Origin: Spirosoma rhododendri
GTDB taxonomy: Bacteria > Bacteroidota > Bacteroidia > Cytophagales > Spirosomataceae
NCBI RefSeq assembly: GCF_012849055.1
Contig: NZ_CP051677.1
Location: 2,805,001 to 2,869,000, forward strand
Direction: 5' to 3'
Length of the DNA: 64,000 nucleotides
Positions 48,574 to 57,292 of the stretch are shown one piece after another. The translations under genes were made by a program, and so were the position numbers. Within the stretch, counting starts at the first letter, position 1. Each line of letters opens with the position of its first letter. The notes beneath the pieces were generated by a model. The model was not told the origin of the DNA. It saw only the letters and a list, made by a program, of their open reading frames with translations, and made no database searches.

Positions 48574-49721
48574 ATCAACAATTGAAAACGTACCTCCTTC
48601 ATGGAGGTCTTTTTTTACTTACCCTTGTCACCACGACGATGGCCGGGGCCGAATGGATGTACGGTCGGTTATTTATTCCGGTACCGGGTATGCAAACGCT
48701 CGGTTGGGATGAATTTCTGGCCGGGTTGAACTTCTCCATTCCGTTTCTGGCGATTCTAACCGTACATGAGTTCGGGCACTACATCGTCGCCCGAATCAAC
48801 AAGGTTCGCGTAACCCTGCCGTTTTACATTCCGCTCTGGCTCGGTATCGGTGAAAGTATCGGTACGCTTGGCGCGTTTATTCGCATAAAAGACTACATAA
48901 ACAGCCGCCGTAAGTATTTCGACATTGGTATTGCCGGACCGTTGGCGGGCTTCGTGCTGGCGCTGATCGTTTTGTGGTACGGGTTCACGCATCTGCCCCC
49001 CGCCGAGTACATCTTCACCATTCACCCCGAATACAAAAAGTGGGGACTCGACTACGGGAAGTATGCCTACCAGAAGATGCCCGAAGGGGGCGTCATTGCG
49101 ATGGGCGACAACCTGCTATTTTCGTTTTTCAAACGATACGTGGCCGATCCGGCTTTGCTGCCGCATCCCTACGAGATGATTCACTATCCGTATCTGCTGG
49201 CGGGCTATCTGGCTTTGTTCTTTACGTCGCTGAACCTGATTCCTATCGGGCAGCTCGATGGCGGACACATTCTTTACGCGCTGATCGGCAAGGAGCGGTT
49301 TCGCTGGGTTGCACCGGCCCTGTTTATCGTTTTCGCGTTCTACGCCGGATTGGGCGTGTTCAAGCCGGTCGATTTTGCGGTACCAACCGACGAAGCGTTC
49401 TTTAGTGAACTCGGCTCGTTCGGGCTGTACGTTTTCTTTATGTATCTGGTGTTTACGCGCATCAGCGAGCAGCGCATGACTGCCCTGATGATTGCGCTGA
49501 GTGTAGTAGCCCTGCAACTCCTTGTGTCGACGCTACAACCCGACTGGAATGGCTACTCCGGTTTTCTGGTGTTCGTCTTCGTGCTGGGCCGTTTTCTGGG
49601 CATCTACCACCCCGACACCGAATTACAGGAACCCCTCGATCTGAAACGCACGGTATTGGGCTGGCTGGCCCTCGTGGTGTTCATCATCAGCTTCAGCCCA
49701 AAACCATTTGTGCTGACCTAG
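48570..49721 (+). CDS. site-2 protease family (M50) membrane metalloprotease
   Basis: The 383-residue protein has six to eight hydrophobic helices, the zinc motif HEFGH at 66-70 (LTVHEFGHYIVA) and the distal LNLIPIGQLDGGHILYAL that completes the site. These are hallmarks of intramembrane S2P proteases. There is no PDZ domain, placing it with the short soluble-domain-less group. The ATG overlaps the HAD stop (atga), so the two genes are coupled. Its 3' end meets the aquaporin gene convergently. Confidence 0.93.
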   Translation: MNQQLKTYLLHGGLFLLTLVTTTMAGAEWMYGRLFIPVPGMQTLGWDEFLAGLNFSIPFLAILTVHEFGHYIVARINKVRVTLPFYIPLWLGIGESIGTLGAFIRIKDYINSRRKYFDIGIAGPLAGFVLALIVLWYGFTHLPPAEYIFTIHPEYKKWGLDYGKYAYQKMPEGGVIAMGDNLLFSFFKRYVADPALLPHPYEMIHYPYLLAGYLALFFTSLNLIPIGQLDGGHILYALIGKERFRWVAPALFIVFAFYAGLGVFKPVDFAVPTDEAFFSELGSFGLYVFFMYLVFTRISEQRMTALMIALSVVALQLLVSTLQPDWNGYSGFLVFVFVLGRFLGIYHPDTELQEPLDLKRTVLGWLALVVFIISFSPKPFVLT

Positions 49722-50557
49722 GCATTCGGATTCTCGATCGGGAAGTCGGGTGGGTTGGCTGTCGTTTCAAAAATACCCGTTGGTTTGGGGCGTTTGCCCT
49801 GATCGGCTTCCTCCAGTTTAGGCTTCCAGTAGTGCTTAAACAACCAGGTCATCAGCAGCATGGCGCTGACAGGAGAAAGCACGTAGATCCAGTAATCCCG
49901 AAAGGTGGCGGCAGCGGCTGCGGCTCCAAGCGAACGCGCCGGATTGGTGCTCATGCCCGAAAAAGGTGCTTCGAAAATGACAAACAGCATGATCAGCACG
50001 ATGTTGAACCAGCTGTTTTGCTTCCGAATCTTCTCCGTGTGCAGCGTGATGAGCGTAACCATCATCAGCAACGACGAAATAACAAATTCGGCCCCCAGCG
50101 CGACCGGCCAGCCGCCGTTCTCCGGTTTCGGCGCGCTGAGGTTGAAGTTGACCTCCTGATGGCTGTACCACGGCTCAAGGATGGTAAACATAACCCAACC
50201 AGCAATAACGGCGGCCCCGCACTGAAACGTGATGTACCAGAAGGCATCGATGGCGGAGATTTTGCCCAGATAGCGAAACGACAGCGTAACGGCCGGGTTG
50301 ATATGCGACCCCGACTTTTTGCCCCACGGATTGAAGTTAACGGCGATCAGAAAGAGCCCGATTATGAACGCCTGTACTGTCCGGCGCCACATCTTCGAGT
50401 CGCCCAGAAACTGCCGGACAGGGGAGTCTGGGTGATGAATCACGACTGCCGTAGCGCACGATGCAATCATAAATAAAGTTACGCCACCTGCTTCGGCCAG
50501 ATAACTTTTCCAGTTCTTCCTGAGCGCACTTATCAACTTGGCAATTGGAACAGACAT
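49718..50557 (-). CDS. MIP family channel (aquaporin/glycerol facilitator)
   Basis: The 279 residues contain six helices and both half-helix NPA motifs: HINPAVTLSF and STNPARSLGAA. Selectivity cannot be read with certainty, but the aromatic/Arg constriction in NPARSLG favours a water channel. The C-terminal tail (~40 residues, Pro-rich) is hydrophilic. Its end overlaps the M50 protease by four bases on the opposite strand. Single gene. Confidence 0.93.
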   Translation of the reverse strand: MSVPIAKLISALRKNWKSYLAEAGGVTLFMIASCATAVVIHHPDSPVRQFLGDSKMWRRTVQAFIIGLFLIAVNFNPWGKKSGSHINPAVTLSFRYLGKISAIDAFWYITFQCGAAVIAGWVMFTILEPWYSHQEVNFNLSAPKPENGGWPVALGAEFVISSLLMMVTLITLHTEKIRKQNSWFNIVLIMLFVIFEAPFSGMSTNPARSLGAAAAAATFRDYWIYVLSPVSAMLLMTWLFKHYWKPKLEEADQGKRPKPTGIFETTANPPDFPIENPNA

Positions 50558-50658
50558 AGGTAGTGGGCGATACGTACCTGTGTCAACGCCTTGTACGCTG
50601 TATAGTTGTCGCCCGGGGGCGCGAATACCGTGTAAAGCCGGGCGAAGAGCACATTCGT

Positions 50659-51354
50659 TTACAGGATGCCCTCGTCAGCAAAGCTGTAATAGGCCTTGTC
50701 GGTAAATATGAGATGGTCGAGCACGGGAATGTCGAGTAGCCGACCGGCATCTTTCAATCGGCGGGTCAGGTCTTTGTCTGCCTGCGAGGGCGTCAGATTG
50801 CCAGACGGGTGATTGTGGAATAAAATCAGGCCCGAGGCAAGCTGTTCGAGGGCGTGTCGGAAAATAAGTTTCGGGTCGGCTACCGTGCCCGATACGCCCC
50901 CCGTGCTGATCTGAACCGGACGTAGCACTTCGTTGGCCCGGTTGAGTACCAGAATCCAAAACTCCTCGTGGGGTTTGTCGAGCAGGTGCGGCAGCATCTC
51001 GTTGTAAGCATCGCGCGAGCAGGTGATGCGGGCGCGCTGGGGGCGGTCCTGCTCCCGGCGTCGGCGACCCAGTTCGAGAGCAGCTACGATACTGATCGCT
51101 TTCGCTTCGCCGATACCCCGAAATTTAGAAAGGTCTTTGATGCTCAGCCGGGCCAGCTCATTCAGGTTGTTGCCAACGCTTTTAAGAATGATTTTGGCTA
51201 CGTCGACGGCCGTCAGATCGACTGTGCCGGAGTTAATCAGAATGGCAATCAGCTCGGCTTCCGACAGGGCCGCTTTGCCTTTGAGCATCAATTTTTCGCG
51301 CGGCCGATCTTCTTCTGCCCAGCTCTGAATAGTGCCGGAGGTTTCGTAAGGCAT
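50659..51354 (-). CDS. radC: RadC family JAMM-domain protein
   Basis: The 231-residue protein has the HhH-type N-terminal region (ELIAILINSGTVDLTAVDV, KFRGIGEAKAISIVAALELG) and the C-terminal JAMM metal site HNHPSGNLTPSQADKDL. It is widely called a DNA repair protein, but the role of RadC is doubtful and it may be a DNA-processing or recombination-associated enzyme. Single gene upstream of the rpsT terminator. Confidence 0.94.
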   Translation of the reverse strand: MPYETSGTIQSWAEEDRPREKLMLKGKAALSEAELIAILINSGTVDLTAVDVAKIILKSVGNNLNELARLSIKDLSKFRGIGEAKAISIVAALELGRRRREQDRPQRARITCSRDAYNEMLPHLLDKPHEEFWILVLNRANEVLRPVQISTGGVSGTVADPKLIFRHALEQLASGLILFHNHPSGNLTPSQADKDLTRRLKDAGRLLDIPVLDHLIFTDKAYYSFADEGIL

Positions 51355-51394
51355 GATTGGTAGCCAGTTGTGGTGGTGGGGCTACCAAAGTGCA

Positions 51395-51427
51395 TAAAAA
51401 AACCTTACCCGTCAACAGGTAAGGTTT
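51395..51427 (-). terminator. rpsT terminator
   Basis: Arms aaaccttacc and ggtaaggttt enclose eight bases, followed on the minus strand by a T run, 25 bases beyond the rpsT stop. Confidence 0.85.
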
Positions 51428-51452
51428 CAGAAGGGCGTTTGCCAGTGACAAA

Positions 51453-51719
51453 CTAAGCCGCTGCCTGCTTCAGGCCGTTAACCAGCCGAGCCAGTTTCGA
51501 CTTGTTGTTAGCCGCTTTGTTCTTGTGAATGATGTTGCGCTTGGCCAGTTTGTCAAGTGCCGACGATACCGATTTGAACAGCTCAACAGCCATTGCGTGG
51601 TCGGTAGTAGCACGAAGTTTCTTAACCATGTTCCGGGTTGTAACGTGTTGGTAGCGATTCAACAGCCGCTTCTTTGCGCTCGACCGGATTGCTTTTTTGG
51701 TTGCCTTATGATTTGCCAT
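51453..51719 (-). CDS. rpsT: 30S ribosomal protein S20
   Basis: The 88 residues are S20: MANHKATKKAIRSSAKKRLL, helices rich in K/R, and C-terminal NIIHKNKAANNKSKLARLV. It binds 16S rRNA early in 30S assembly. Single gene with its own terminator and a candidate -7 box 40 bases upstream. Confidence 0.97.
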   Translation of the reverse strand: MANHKATKKAIRSSAKKRLLNRYQHVTTRNMVKKLRATTDHAMAVELFKSVSSALDKLAKRNIIHKNKAANNKSKLARLVNGLKQAAA

Positions 51720-51758
51720 CGGTATGTACTATAAGTTCGTTGTCGCGATATGAGGGCG

Positions 51759-51766
51759 CAAAAATA
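51759..51766 (-). promoter_or_regulatory. candidate rpsT -7 box (TATTTTTG)
   Basis: Fits TAnnTTTG on the minus strand, 40-47 bases upstream of the rpsT ATG. It abuts the terminator of the upstream gene. Confidence 0.45.
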
Positions 51767-51767
51767 A

Positions 51768-51807
51768 AAAATTCGGCGGGAGAAAGCAATCTCTCCCGCC
51801 GAATTTT
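51768..51807. terminator. 16-bp-arm terminator between Dabb gene and rpsT
   Basis: Arms 51768-51783 and 51792-51807 are exact reverse complements; on the minus strand the stem ends in a T/A-rich stretch. Confidence 0.85.
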
Positions 51808-51823
51808 CTCACTGTTACCCGGA

Positions 51824-52222
51824 TTACGACCGAATATCGGCATTGACGATCAGCTTCTTGCTCCAGTTTGCGCTGTTTTCTTTCACGAACTGCTGGTAAG
51901 CCGGGCTATTTTCAAATTTCTTGATGTCAGCCTCGGTTTGAAACGTGATGTAGTGAACCACATCGTACTCCGCAGCGGCCTTATTTGGCAAAATAGTCTT
52001 GCCAGACGTATAACCTACTACCTGTGGAATTTCGGCTTTCAGGGCGGCAAAACCGTTCATATGCTGCTCAACTGCTGCACTTTCGACCCCTTTTTTAAAT
52101 TTTATGCACACAATCTGCTGTTTCTGCGCTTTCCGGGCCGGAGAGTACGCACCATAGATTGTAAGGGCAAAAGCACACATCAGGACAACAACTAATAAGT
52201 AACCGCGTGATTTGGTATTCAT
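51824..52222 (-). CDS. secreted Dabb-domain (stress-responsive A/B barrel) protein
   Basis: ATG at 52222 gives a hydrophobic leader (YLLVVVLMCAFALTIYGAY) and a ~100-residue ferredoxin-like Dabb domain: IVCIKFKKGVESAAVEQHMNG, VVGYTSGKT and YDVVHYITFQTEADIKKFEN. Dabb domains form dimeric barrels; their chemistry is usually unknown. Longer upstream frames lack support. Divergent from the phospholipase-C-like gene. Confidence 0.88.
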   Translation of the reverse strand: MNTKSRGYLLVVVLMCAFALTIYGAYSPARKAQKQQIVCIKFKKGVESAAVEQHMNGFAALKAEIPQVVGYTSGKTILPNKAAAEYDVVHYITFQTEADIKKFENSPAYQQFVKENSANWSKKLIVNADIRS

Positions 52223-52312
52223 GATTATCTGTGTTTTCTTTGATTTCAGAATTTTATTCTGATACAAAACAAGTTTTTTTTGAATAGTTTAATTATTTGC
52301 TTGTAAAGTACC

Positions 52313-53350
52313 ATGATTAGACAAATGTACTATAGATTTATTTGGTTGTTCGCGTGGGTCACAATTTTCTTCTTTGTGGCCCTGCCAGTAACGCAGGGTT
52401 TACCCAGACCCGTGCGTCGAACAGGGTATCAGCAGCAGCCTCAGTGGGGTTTTTACGCGCATCAGCAGATTAATCGGCTGGCCATATTTACGCTACCCGC
52501 CGATATGATGCCATTCTTCAAGAAACATAGCCACTACCTGATCGATAACGCGGTCAACCCCGACAAACGGCGATACGCGGTAGTAGGTGAGGCACCCCGG
52601 CACTTCATTGACCTCGACGCTTACCCAGATACGTCGTCGGCTACGCTGCCCCGGTTTTATAAAGACGCTGCCGACCGATACGGCCCCGATACATTGGCGC
52701 TGCATGGACTGGTACCGTGGCAGATTCAGCTGACTAAATACCAGCTTACGGAAGCGTTCCGGCAGCAGAACGTCCGGCAGATTCTGCGCGTAGCTGCTGA
52801 TTTGGGTCACTACATTGCCGATGCTAACGTACCGCTGCATACCACCCGTAATTACAACGGTCAGCTGACGGGGCAGCAGGGGATCCACGGTTTCTGGGAG
52901 TCTCGCTTACCCGAGTTGTTTAGTCAGGACTACGACTTTCTGGTTGGTTCGGCAGCGTATGTATCCTCACCACAGCGGAGCGCGTGGCAGGCCGTATTCC
53001 GGGCCAATGCCGCGCTCGACTCCGTACTGCGGATGGAGCGGGAGCTGACAGGCGAGGTAGGGGAGACGCGTAAGTTTGGCTTCGATGAGCGAAACGGTCT
53101 AACTAATAAAGTGTACGCTACTGATTTCTCGCAGCGTTACCACGCCCGGCTGAGCGGACAGGTCGAGCGGCAGATGCGGGCGTCTGTCAAGATGGTGGGT
53201 GATTTCTGGTTCACCTGCTGGGTCGATGCGGGGCAGCCCGACATGGCGAAACTTGCCAAACGCGAGCTGTCGCTGAAAGACAATCAGGCAGAGGCTGACG
53301 AGCAGAAAAGTTGGCTTAAGCGGCTGTTCTCCGCTCGCGAAGAGAATTGA
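52313..53350 (+). CDS. zinc-dependent phospholipase C / S1-P1 nuclease-like protein
   Basis: After an N-terminal membrane-like signal (FIWLFAWVTIFFFVALPV) the 345-residue protein has the zinc-cluster histidines and acidic residues of this fold: WGFYAHQQINRLAIF, PRHFIDLDAYPD, LGHYIADANVPLHTT and GIHGFWESRLPELF. Such proteins cleave phospholipids or nucleic acids. It is exported and probably periplasmic. It ends before a convergent terminator. Confidence 0.9.
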   Translation: MIRQMYYRFIWLFAWVTIFFFVALPVTQGLPRPVRRTGYQQQPQWGFYAHQQINRLAIFTLPADMMPFFKKHSHYLIDNAVNPDKRRYAVVGEAPRHFIDLDAYPDTSSATLPRFYKDAADRYGPDTLALHGLVPWQIQLTKYQLTEAFRQQNVRQILRVAADLGHYIADANVPLHTTRNYNGQLTGQQGIHGFWESRLPELFSQDYDFLVGSAAYVSSPQRSAWQAVFRANAALDSVLRMERELTGEVGETRKFGFDERNGLTNKVYATDFSQRYHARLSGQVERQMRASVKMVGDFWFTCWVDAGQPDMAKLAKRELSLKDNQAEADEQKSWLKRLFSAREEN

Positions 53351-53351
53351 C

Positions 53352-53394
53352 GCAAACGCAAAAAGACGCCGTTCTGGCGTCTTTTTGCGTTTGC
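53352..53394. terminator. 19-bp-arm bidirectional terminator
   Basis: Arms 53352-53370 and 53376-53394 are perfect reverse complements with an internal T/A run and a five-base loop, between two convergent genes. Confidence 0.9.
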
Positions 53395-53405
53395 AGACAG
53401 TACAG

Positions 53406-54614
53406 TTAGAGGTACTCTACAATCCGGCGACCGAACACGCCGTGCAGAATTTCGCGACGTAATACCGCCAGCCGACGGCGTGGGTGGGTGTTTACGTACA
53501 TAGCCCGCATTTTGAGCGTGAAGCTGGTCAGCATATACAGGCCAAACATGCCGGCGAGAATCAGCAGTGAAGCCGTGTTGGTTATGTCGCGGTGAAAGAA
53601 GAGAAACAACACCGTGTTTAGCAGCGACGCAAAGCACATTACGGCCGTGGTCTGAATATGCGATAAGCCGTTGTCGAGCAGAATATGGTGCATGTGGTTC
53701 CGGTCGGCGGAGAACGGCGAACGACCCGCCAGAATCCGAACCAGAAACACCCGAAGTGTATCGAAAATCGGGACGATCAGAATAACGATGGCGATGATCG
53801 GCGCGTTGAAAAAGGCCGTTGGCTCGTACCGGTACGATGCGTTGAGGCTGACGAAGCGGACGGCGAAAAAGGCCAGCATGAAGCCAATAATCAGCGAACC
53901 GGTATTACCCATGAATATCTTGCTGGTTCGCGAGAAGTTGAACCGCATAAAACCGAGTAGCGCTCCGGCCAGCGTAAACGCCATACAAGCCATTGCAAAG
54001 TGATTGGTCAGCAGAAACCAGCCGCCAAATGTGCCGCTGGCGATGGTCGCGATGCCCGCTGCCAGCCCGTCGATGCCGTCGATGAGGTTAATGGCGTTGG
54101 TTAAGGCAATGAAAATAAAGCAGGTAAGTAGAATGCTGATGACGATATTGATATGGTGGAAACCCATGATATCGTACAGGTAATCGACGCGGAGATCGCC
54201 GAAGAAAATCAGGATCAGAGCCGCCAGCACCTGAAAAACGATCTTTTTGTTGGGGTCGATGCCGACAAGGTCGTCTTTGATACCCGTAAAAAACAGGACG
54301 GTCATCCCGGCAATCGACAGGTTGGTGCGATATACATCGGTCTGATCCAGGCTGGGCCACAGAAAATAAGCAATCAGGATAGCGGCAAAAATGGCGACAC
54401 CGCCGAGGGTTGGCGTCGGTACTTTGTGCGACCGGCGTTCACCGGGCTTCTCCATCAGCGACTTCAGTTCCGCAATCTTGATGACGACTGGTATGGCTAG
54501 TACCGATACGAAACAGGCCACCAGAAAAGACAGAATGCACTGGTACATCCCTAGCTTAAAGAGATCGTCGCTCAGTCTGTTCTGTAGGTAGGCAATGACT
54601 AAATCAGGGTTCAT
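53406..54614 (-). CDS. undecaprenyl-phosphate N-acetylglucosaminyl 1-phosphate transferase family (MraY/WecA-like)
   Basis: The 402-residue protein has ~11 membrane helices and the family motifs: PTLGGVAIFAAILIA, the catalytic aspartates in GIKDDLVGIDP, NAINLIDGIDGLAAGI, FMGNTGSLIIGF and the basic HMHH loop (DRNHMHHILLDNGL). It makes a lipid-linked GlcNAc or HexNAc-1-phosphate primer for glycan synthesis. It lies just beside the exopolysaccharide genes and is a likely initiating enzyme for them. It is longer than usual by a ~30-residue basic tail. Confidence 0.94.
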   Translation of the reverse strand: MNPDLVIAYLQNRLSDDLFKLGMYQCILSFLVACFVSVLAIPVVIKIAELKSLMEKPGERRSHKVPTPTLGGVAIFAAILIAYFLWPSLDQTDVYRTNLSIAGMTVLFFTGIKDDLVGIDPNKKIVFQVLAALILIFFGDLRVDYLYDIMGFHHINIVISILLTCFIFIALTNAINLIDGIDGLAAGIATIASGTFGGWFLLTNHFAMACMAFTLAGALLGFMRFNFSRTSKIFMGNTGSLIIGFMLAFFAVRFVSLNASYRYEPTAFFNAPIIAIVILIVPIFDTLRVFLVRILAGRSPFSADRNHMHHILLDNGLSHIQTTAVMCFASLLNTVLFLFFHRDITNTASLLILAGMFGLYMLTSFTLKMRAMYVNTHPRRRLAVLRREILHGVFGRRIVEYL

Positions 54615-54803
54615 AGGCGGTTCGGTTCAAGGCAATCGACACACAACTGCTTACTGAATTCAGGAATCGGCCGGGCTGATTCCTGCTTTTTTGTTCAGAC
54701 ATGGATCGTGCCGATAGGCTGAACGTGATTGGTAGTCGGGCACAAATTTTATACGATCCTAATAAAACGTACGAATAATTCGATTAAACGGACTAGCAGT
54801 CGA

Positions 54804-55595
54804 TCATTCAGTTTTCCGGTAGGTAGCCGGGGGCTTGCTAAAAAACTGCCCAATTTTCCGCAACGGTTTCATCCAGAGCGTGACGGTGTACGGGCGTAAG
54901 CTATTCAATTGCCAGGCAAGCCGATCATCCCGATTGGCCCGGAGCCGGTTGCCGACGCTGGCGTTGCTGACCCCGCCGGCCCGCATCACCACGATAATTT
55001 CGTTCAGATAAGCCAGTGTCGCCCGGTGTTTATGAATGAAGCGCAGCATCAGTTCGTAATCGGCCGCGCTTTTCATATCCAGACGGAATAGCCCGTGCTG
55101 TTCGTACAGGTTACGTTTAACGAAGAAAGACGGGTGCCCCGGCATCCAGCCCCATAAAAAGGCATTGGGTCGGAATGGGCCAGATTTCCAGTAGCGTGTC
55201 ACCTTCTCCGTATTCAATCGATCTACGTAGACAATGTCGCCGTAGATCGCATCGCACTGACTTTGACTGAAAAGCGCCATGACGTCACGGATAACGTTAG
55301 CGTGCGGGTAAAAATCATCGGCGTTGAGAATACCGACCACGTCGCCGGTGGCCATACCAATGCCTTTGTTCATGGCATCGTACAGGCCGTTGTCGCGCTC
55401 GGAGATGAAGTGGCTGATCTTGTCGCCGTACGACCGGACAATGTCGACGGTACCGTCGGTCGACCCGCCATCGATGACGATGTATTCGATATTGTCGTAC
55501 GTCTGACCAACAATAGAATCTATACAGTCGCGGATGAAAGCGGCTCCGTTAAAGACAACGGTTATCAGCGAGATTTTCACGTGAATGTTGGACAA
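54804..55595 (-). CDS. glycosyltransferase family 2
   Basis: The 263-residue GT-A enzyme shows SLITVVFNGAAFIRDCIDSI, the donor site YIVIDGGSTDGTVDIVRSY, the DxD-type LNADDFYP and SAADYELMLRFIHKH. It transfers a sugar to a lipid-linked acceptor for exopolysaccharide. It belongs to a minus-strand glycan cluster and precedes the MraY-like gene by ~190 bases; a gap of 80 bases separates it from the acetyltransferase upstream. The acceptor and donor are unknown. Confidence 0.93.
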   Translation of the reverse strand: MSNIHVKISLITVVFNGAAFIRDCIDSIVGQTYDNIEYIVIDGGSTDGTVDIVRSYGDKISHFISERDNGLYDAMNKGIGMATGDVVGILNADDFYPHANVIRDVMALFSQSQCDAIYGDIVYVDRLNTEKVTRYWKSGPFRPNAFLWGWMPGHPSFFVKRNLYEQHGLFRLDMKSAADYELMLRFIHKHRATLAYLNEIIVVMRAGGVSNASVGNRLRANRDDRLAWQLNSLRPYTVTLWMKPLRKIGQFFSKPPATYRKTE

Positions 55596-55675
55596 AAATA
55601 AGCCGATTATGACCCTGCCACTTCTACAAAGGTAACCACGTTGGATAAATACAACAAACTATGTTCTGACGTGTG

Positions 55676-56266
55676 TCAGCTGATTGTCCGCTCACGCACG
55701 CGAATGGCTGGATTTCCCTGGTAAACGCCGTACGGCTCAAGCGCGCGCGTAGCCACAGATCCGACAGACAGTACCGCGTGCGACCCGGCCTCGACGCCCG
55801 GACACACAATGGCCCGCGCCCCAATCCAGGCACCCGTTCGCAGGGTAATCGGCCGCACAATCAGGTCGAATGTTGGTACGCGATAGTCGTGGTTGCCGGT
55901 CAGCAGCATGGCGCCCTGCGACAGGCAAACGTTATCTTCGATCGTGACGGGGCACAGATTGTCGATCCAGACTTCTTCGCCAATCCAGACGTGACTACCG
56001 ATGGTGAGCAGCCACGGATATTTGATGTTGACGCCCGGCTTGATCATGACGCCCGTACCCAGTCGGGCACCGAACGCCTTTAGTACGAATCGCTTCAAGG
56101 CCACCGGTAGCGGTAAATAGGTATTCAGCGTGACTGAATTAACGATAAACCAAAGCAGGATTTTCCAGCGCGGGCCGGGATTAAACCAACTGTTGTCGTA
56201 GCGCGACAGGTCGGTGCGGCCGGGCCCGGTATCAGGCTGATTTGGGTGGGGCAAGGTCTTTTCCAT
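55676..56266 (-). CDS. WcaF-like left-handed beta-helix acyltransferase
   Basis: The 196-residue protein has the hexapeptide repeats of the LbH fold (MIKPGVNIKYPWLLTIGSHV, WIDNLCPVTIEDNVCLSQGA) and the WcaF family start LSRYDNSWFNPG. It would acetylate a sugar of the exopolysaccharide. Its 5' end overlaps the GT2 gene upstream by 35 bases, so it is translationally coupled. Confidence 0.9.
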   Translation of the reverse strand: MEKTLPHPNQPDTGPGRTDLSRYDNSWFNPGPRWKILLWFIVNSVTLNTYLPLPVALKRFVLKAFGARLGTGVMIKPGVNIKYPWLLTIGSHVWIGEEVWIDNLCPVTIEDNVCLSQGAMLLTGNHDYRVPTFDLIVRPITLRTGAWIGARAIVCPGVEAGSHAVLSVGSVATRALEPYGVYQGNPAIRVRERTIS

Positions 56267-57155
56267 ACTGTTCGCGGAAATAGTCGATAATGGCCTGTTT
56301 GTCGCGACCGGCCCGGAGAAATACTTCCATCAGCTTGGCATCGACGAGCATACGGTACCAGAGGGCCTGGAAAAAACACCACACGAAACCGGGCTTGCCA
56401 TCGAGAAAGCCCAGCCGAATGAAGTAACGGTACAGGAAGTAAAGAATGGGCCGGGTGAATAGGGGCAGCGACGCGTATTTCAGCTTGATATACCGAACGC
56501 GCTGATCCTGCGTGCCGAATAACTTAGGCTGTACGGTTTCTGCTTTTTCCGGGTCGAACTGATACCGGTAATTGAGCAGGTTAATCATTTCCAGAATGGT
56601 ATAATGATTGTGCTTCTGCGTCCACCAGGTCAGGTTGTTCAGGTTGTGATCGACCAGATCATGCTCGAACTGAATTGAATCGCCCTGCGAGAGCTTGATG
56701 TGCTCGTCGTGCCAGACCTGTTCGCACATGCCCTGCCCCCGACGCCAGAGCCGAAGCAGCCAGATCGGGTAAAAACCGCCGTGCTTCATCCAGCGATCCA
56801 TGAAAAAAACGCGTCGTTTGACGTACACGCCCGATACTGAATCGGGCAGCGTGCTCATGCGCCGGTTGATCTCATCGGCCAGTTCAGGCAGCACATATTC
56901 GTCGGCATCCATCCGCATCAGCCAGGTGGTATCAAACGGTACGTTGGCAATGCCGTAATTGAACTGAGTGGCGTAGTTGACCCACGGATTCTGCACGACA
57001 ACGGCCCCCATTGAGCGGGCAATGTCGACGGTACGGTCGGTCGAAAATGAATCGACGATAAAGATTTTATCGGTAAACGGTAGCAGGCTTTCCAAACACC
57101 GAACGATGTGTTTTTCCTCGTTGTGAGTCAGAATAATGACGGATACGTCGGTCAT
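56232..57155 (-). CDS. glycosyltransferase family 2
   Basis: The 307-residue GT-A protein has VSVIILTHNEEKHIVRCLES, the donor motif FIVDSFSTDRTVDIARSMGA and a DADEYVLPEL acidic site (MRMDADEYV). The domain continues with GGFYPIWLLRLWRRGQG, found in the LPS core GT2 group (WaaE-like). It has no signal peptide. Its end overlaps the WcaF-like gene; upstream is divergent from the T9SS esterase. Confidence 0.92.
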   Translation of the reverse strand: MTDVSVIILTHNEEKHIVRCLESLLPFTDKIFIVDSFSTDRTVDIARSMGAVVVQNPWVNYATQFNYGIANVPFDTTWLMRMDADEYVLPELADEINRRMSTLPDSVSGVYVKRRVFFMDRWMKHGGFYPIWLLRLWRRGQGMCEQVWHDEHIKLSQGDSIQFEHDLVDHNLNNLTWWTQKHNHYTILEMINLLNYRYQFDPEKAETVQPKLFGTQDQRVRYIKLKYASLPLFTRPILYFLYRYFIRLGFLDGKPGFVWCFFQALWYRMLVDAKLMEVFLRAGRDKQAIIDYFREQYGKDLAPPKSA

Positions 57156-57292
57156 AAATAAGTGTAATCCGTTGCCTAAATAGTGTACTTGGCGGGCGAA
57201 ACGAGTCGGTTAAAGCCTGTACTTTCGTTTGGCCATCCAGCCATTGAACAACAACGCAATACTATCACTTTTTTAAGATCATAAAAAGCTGC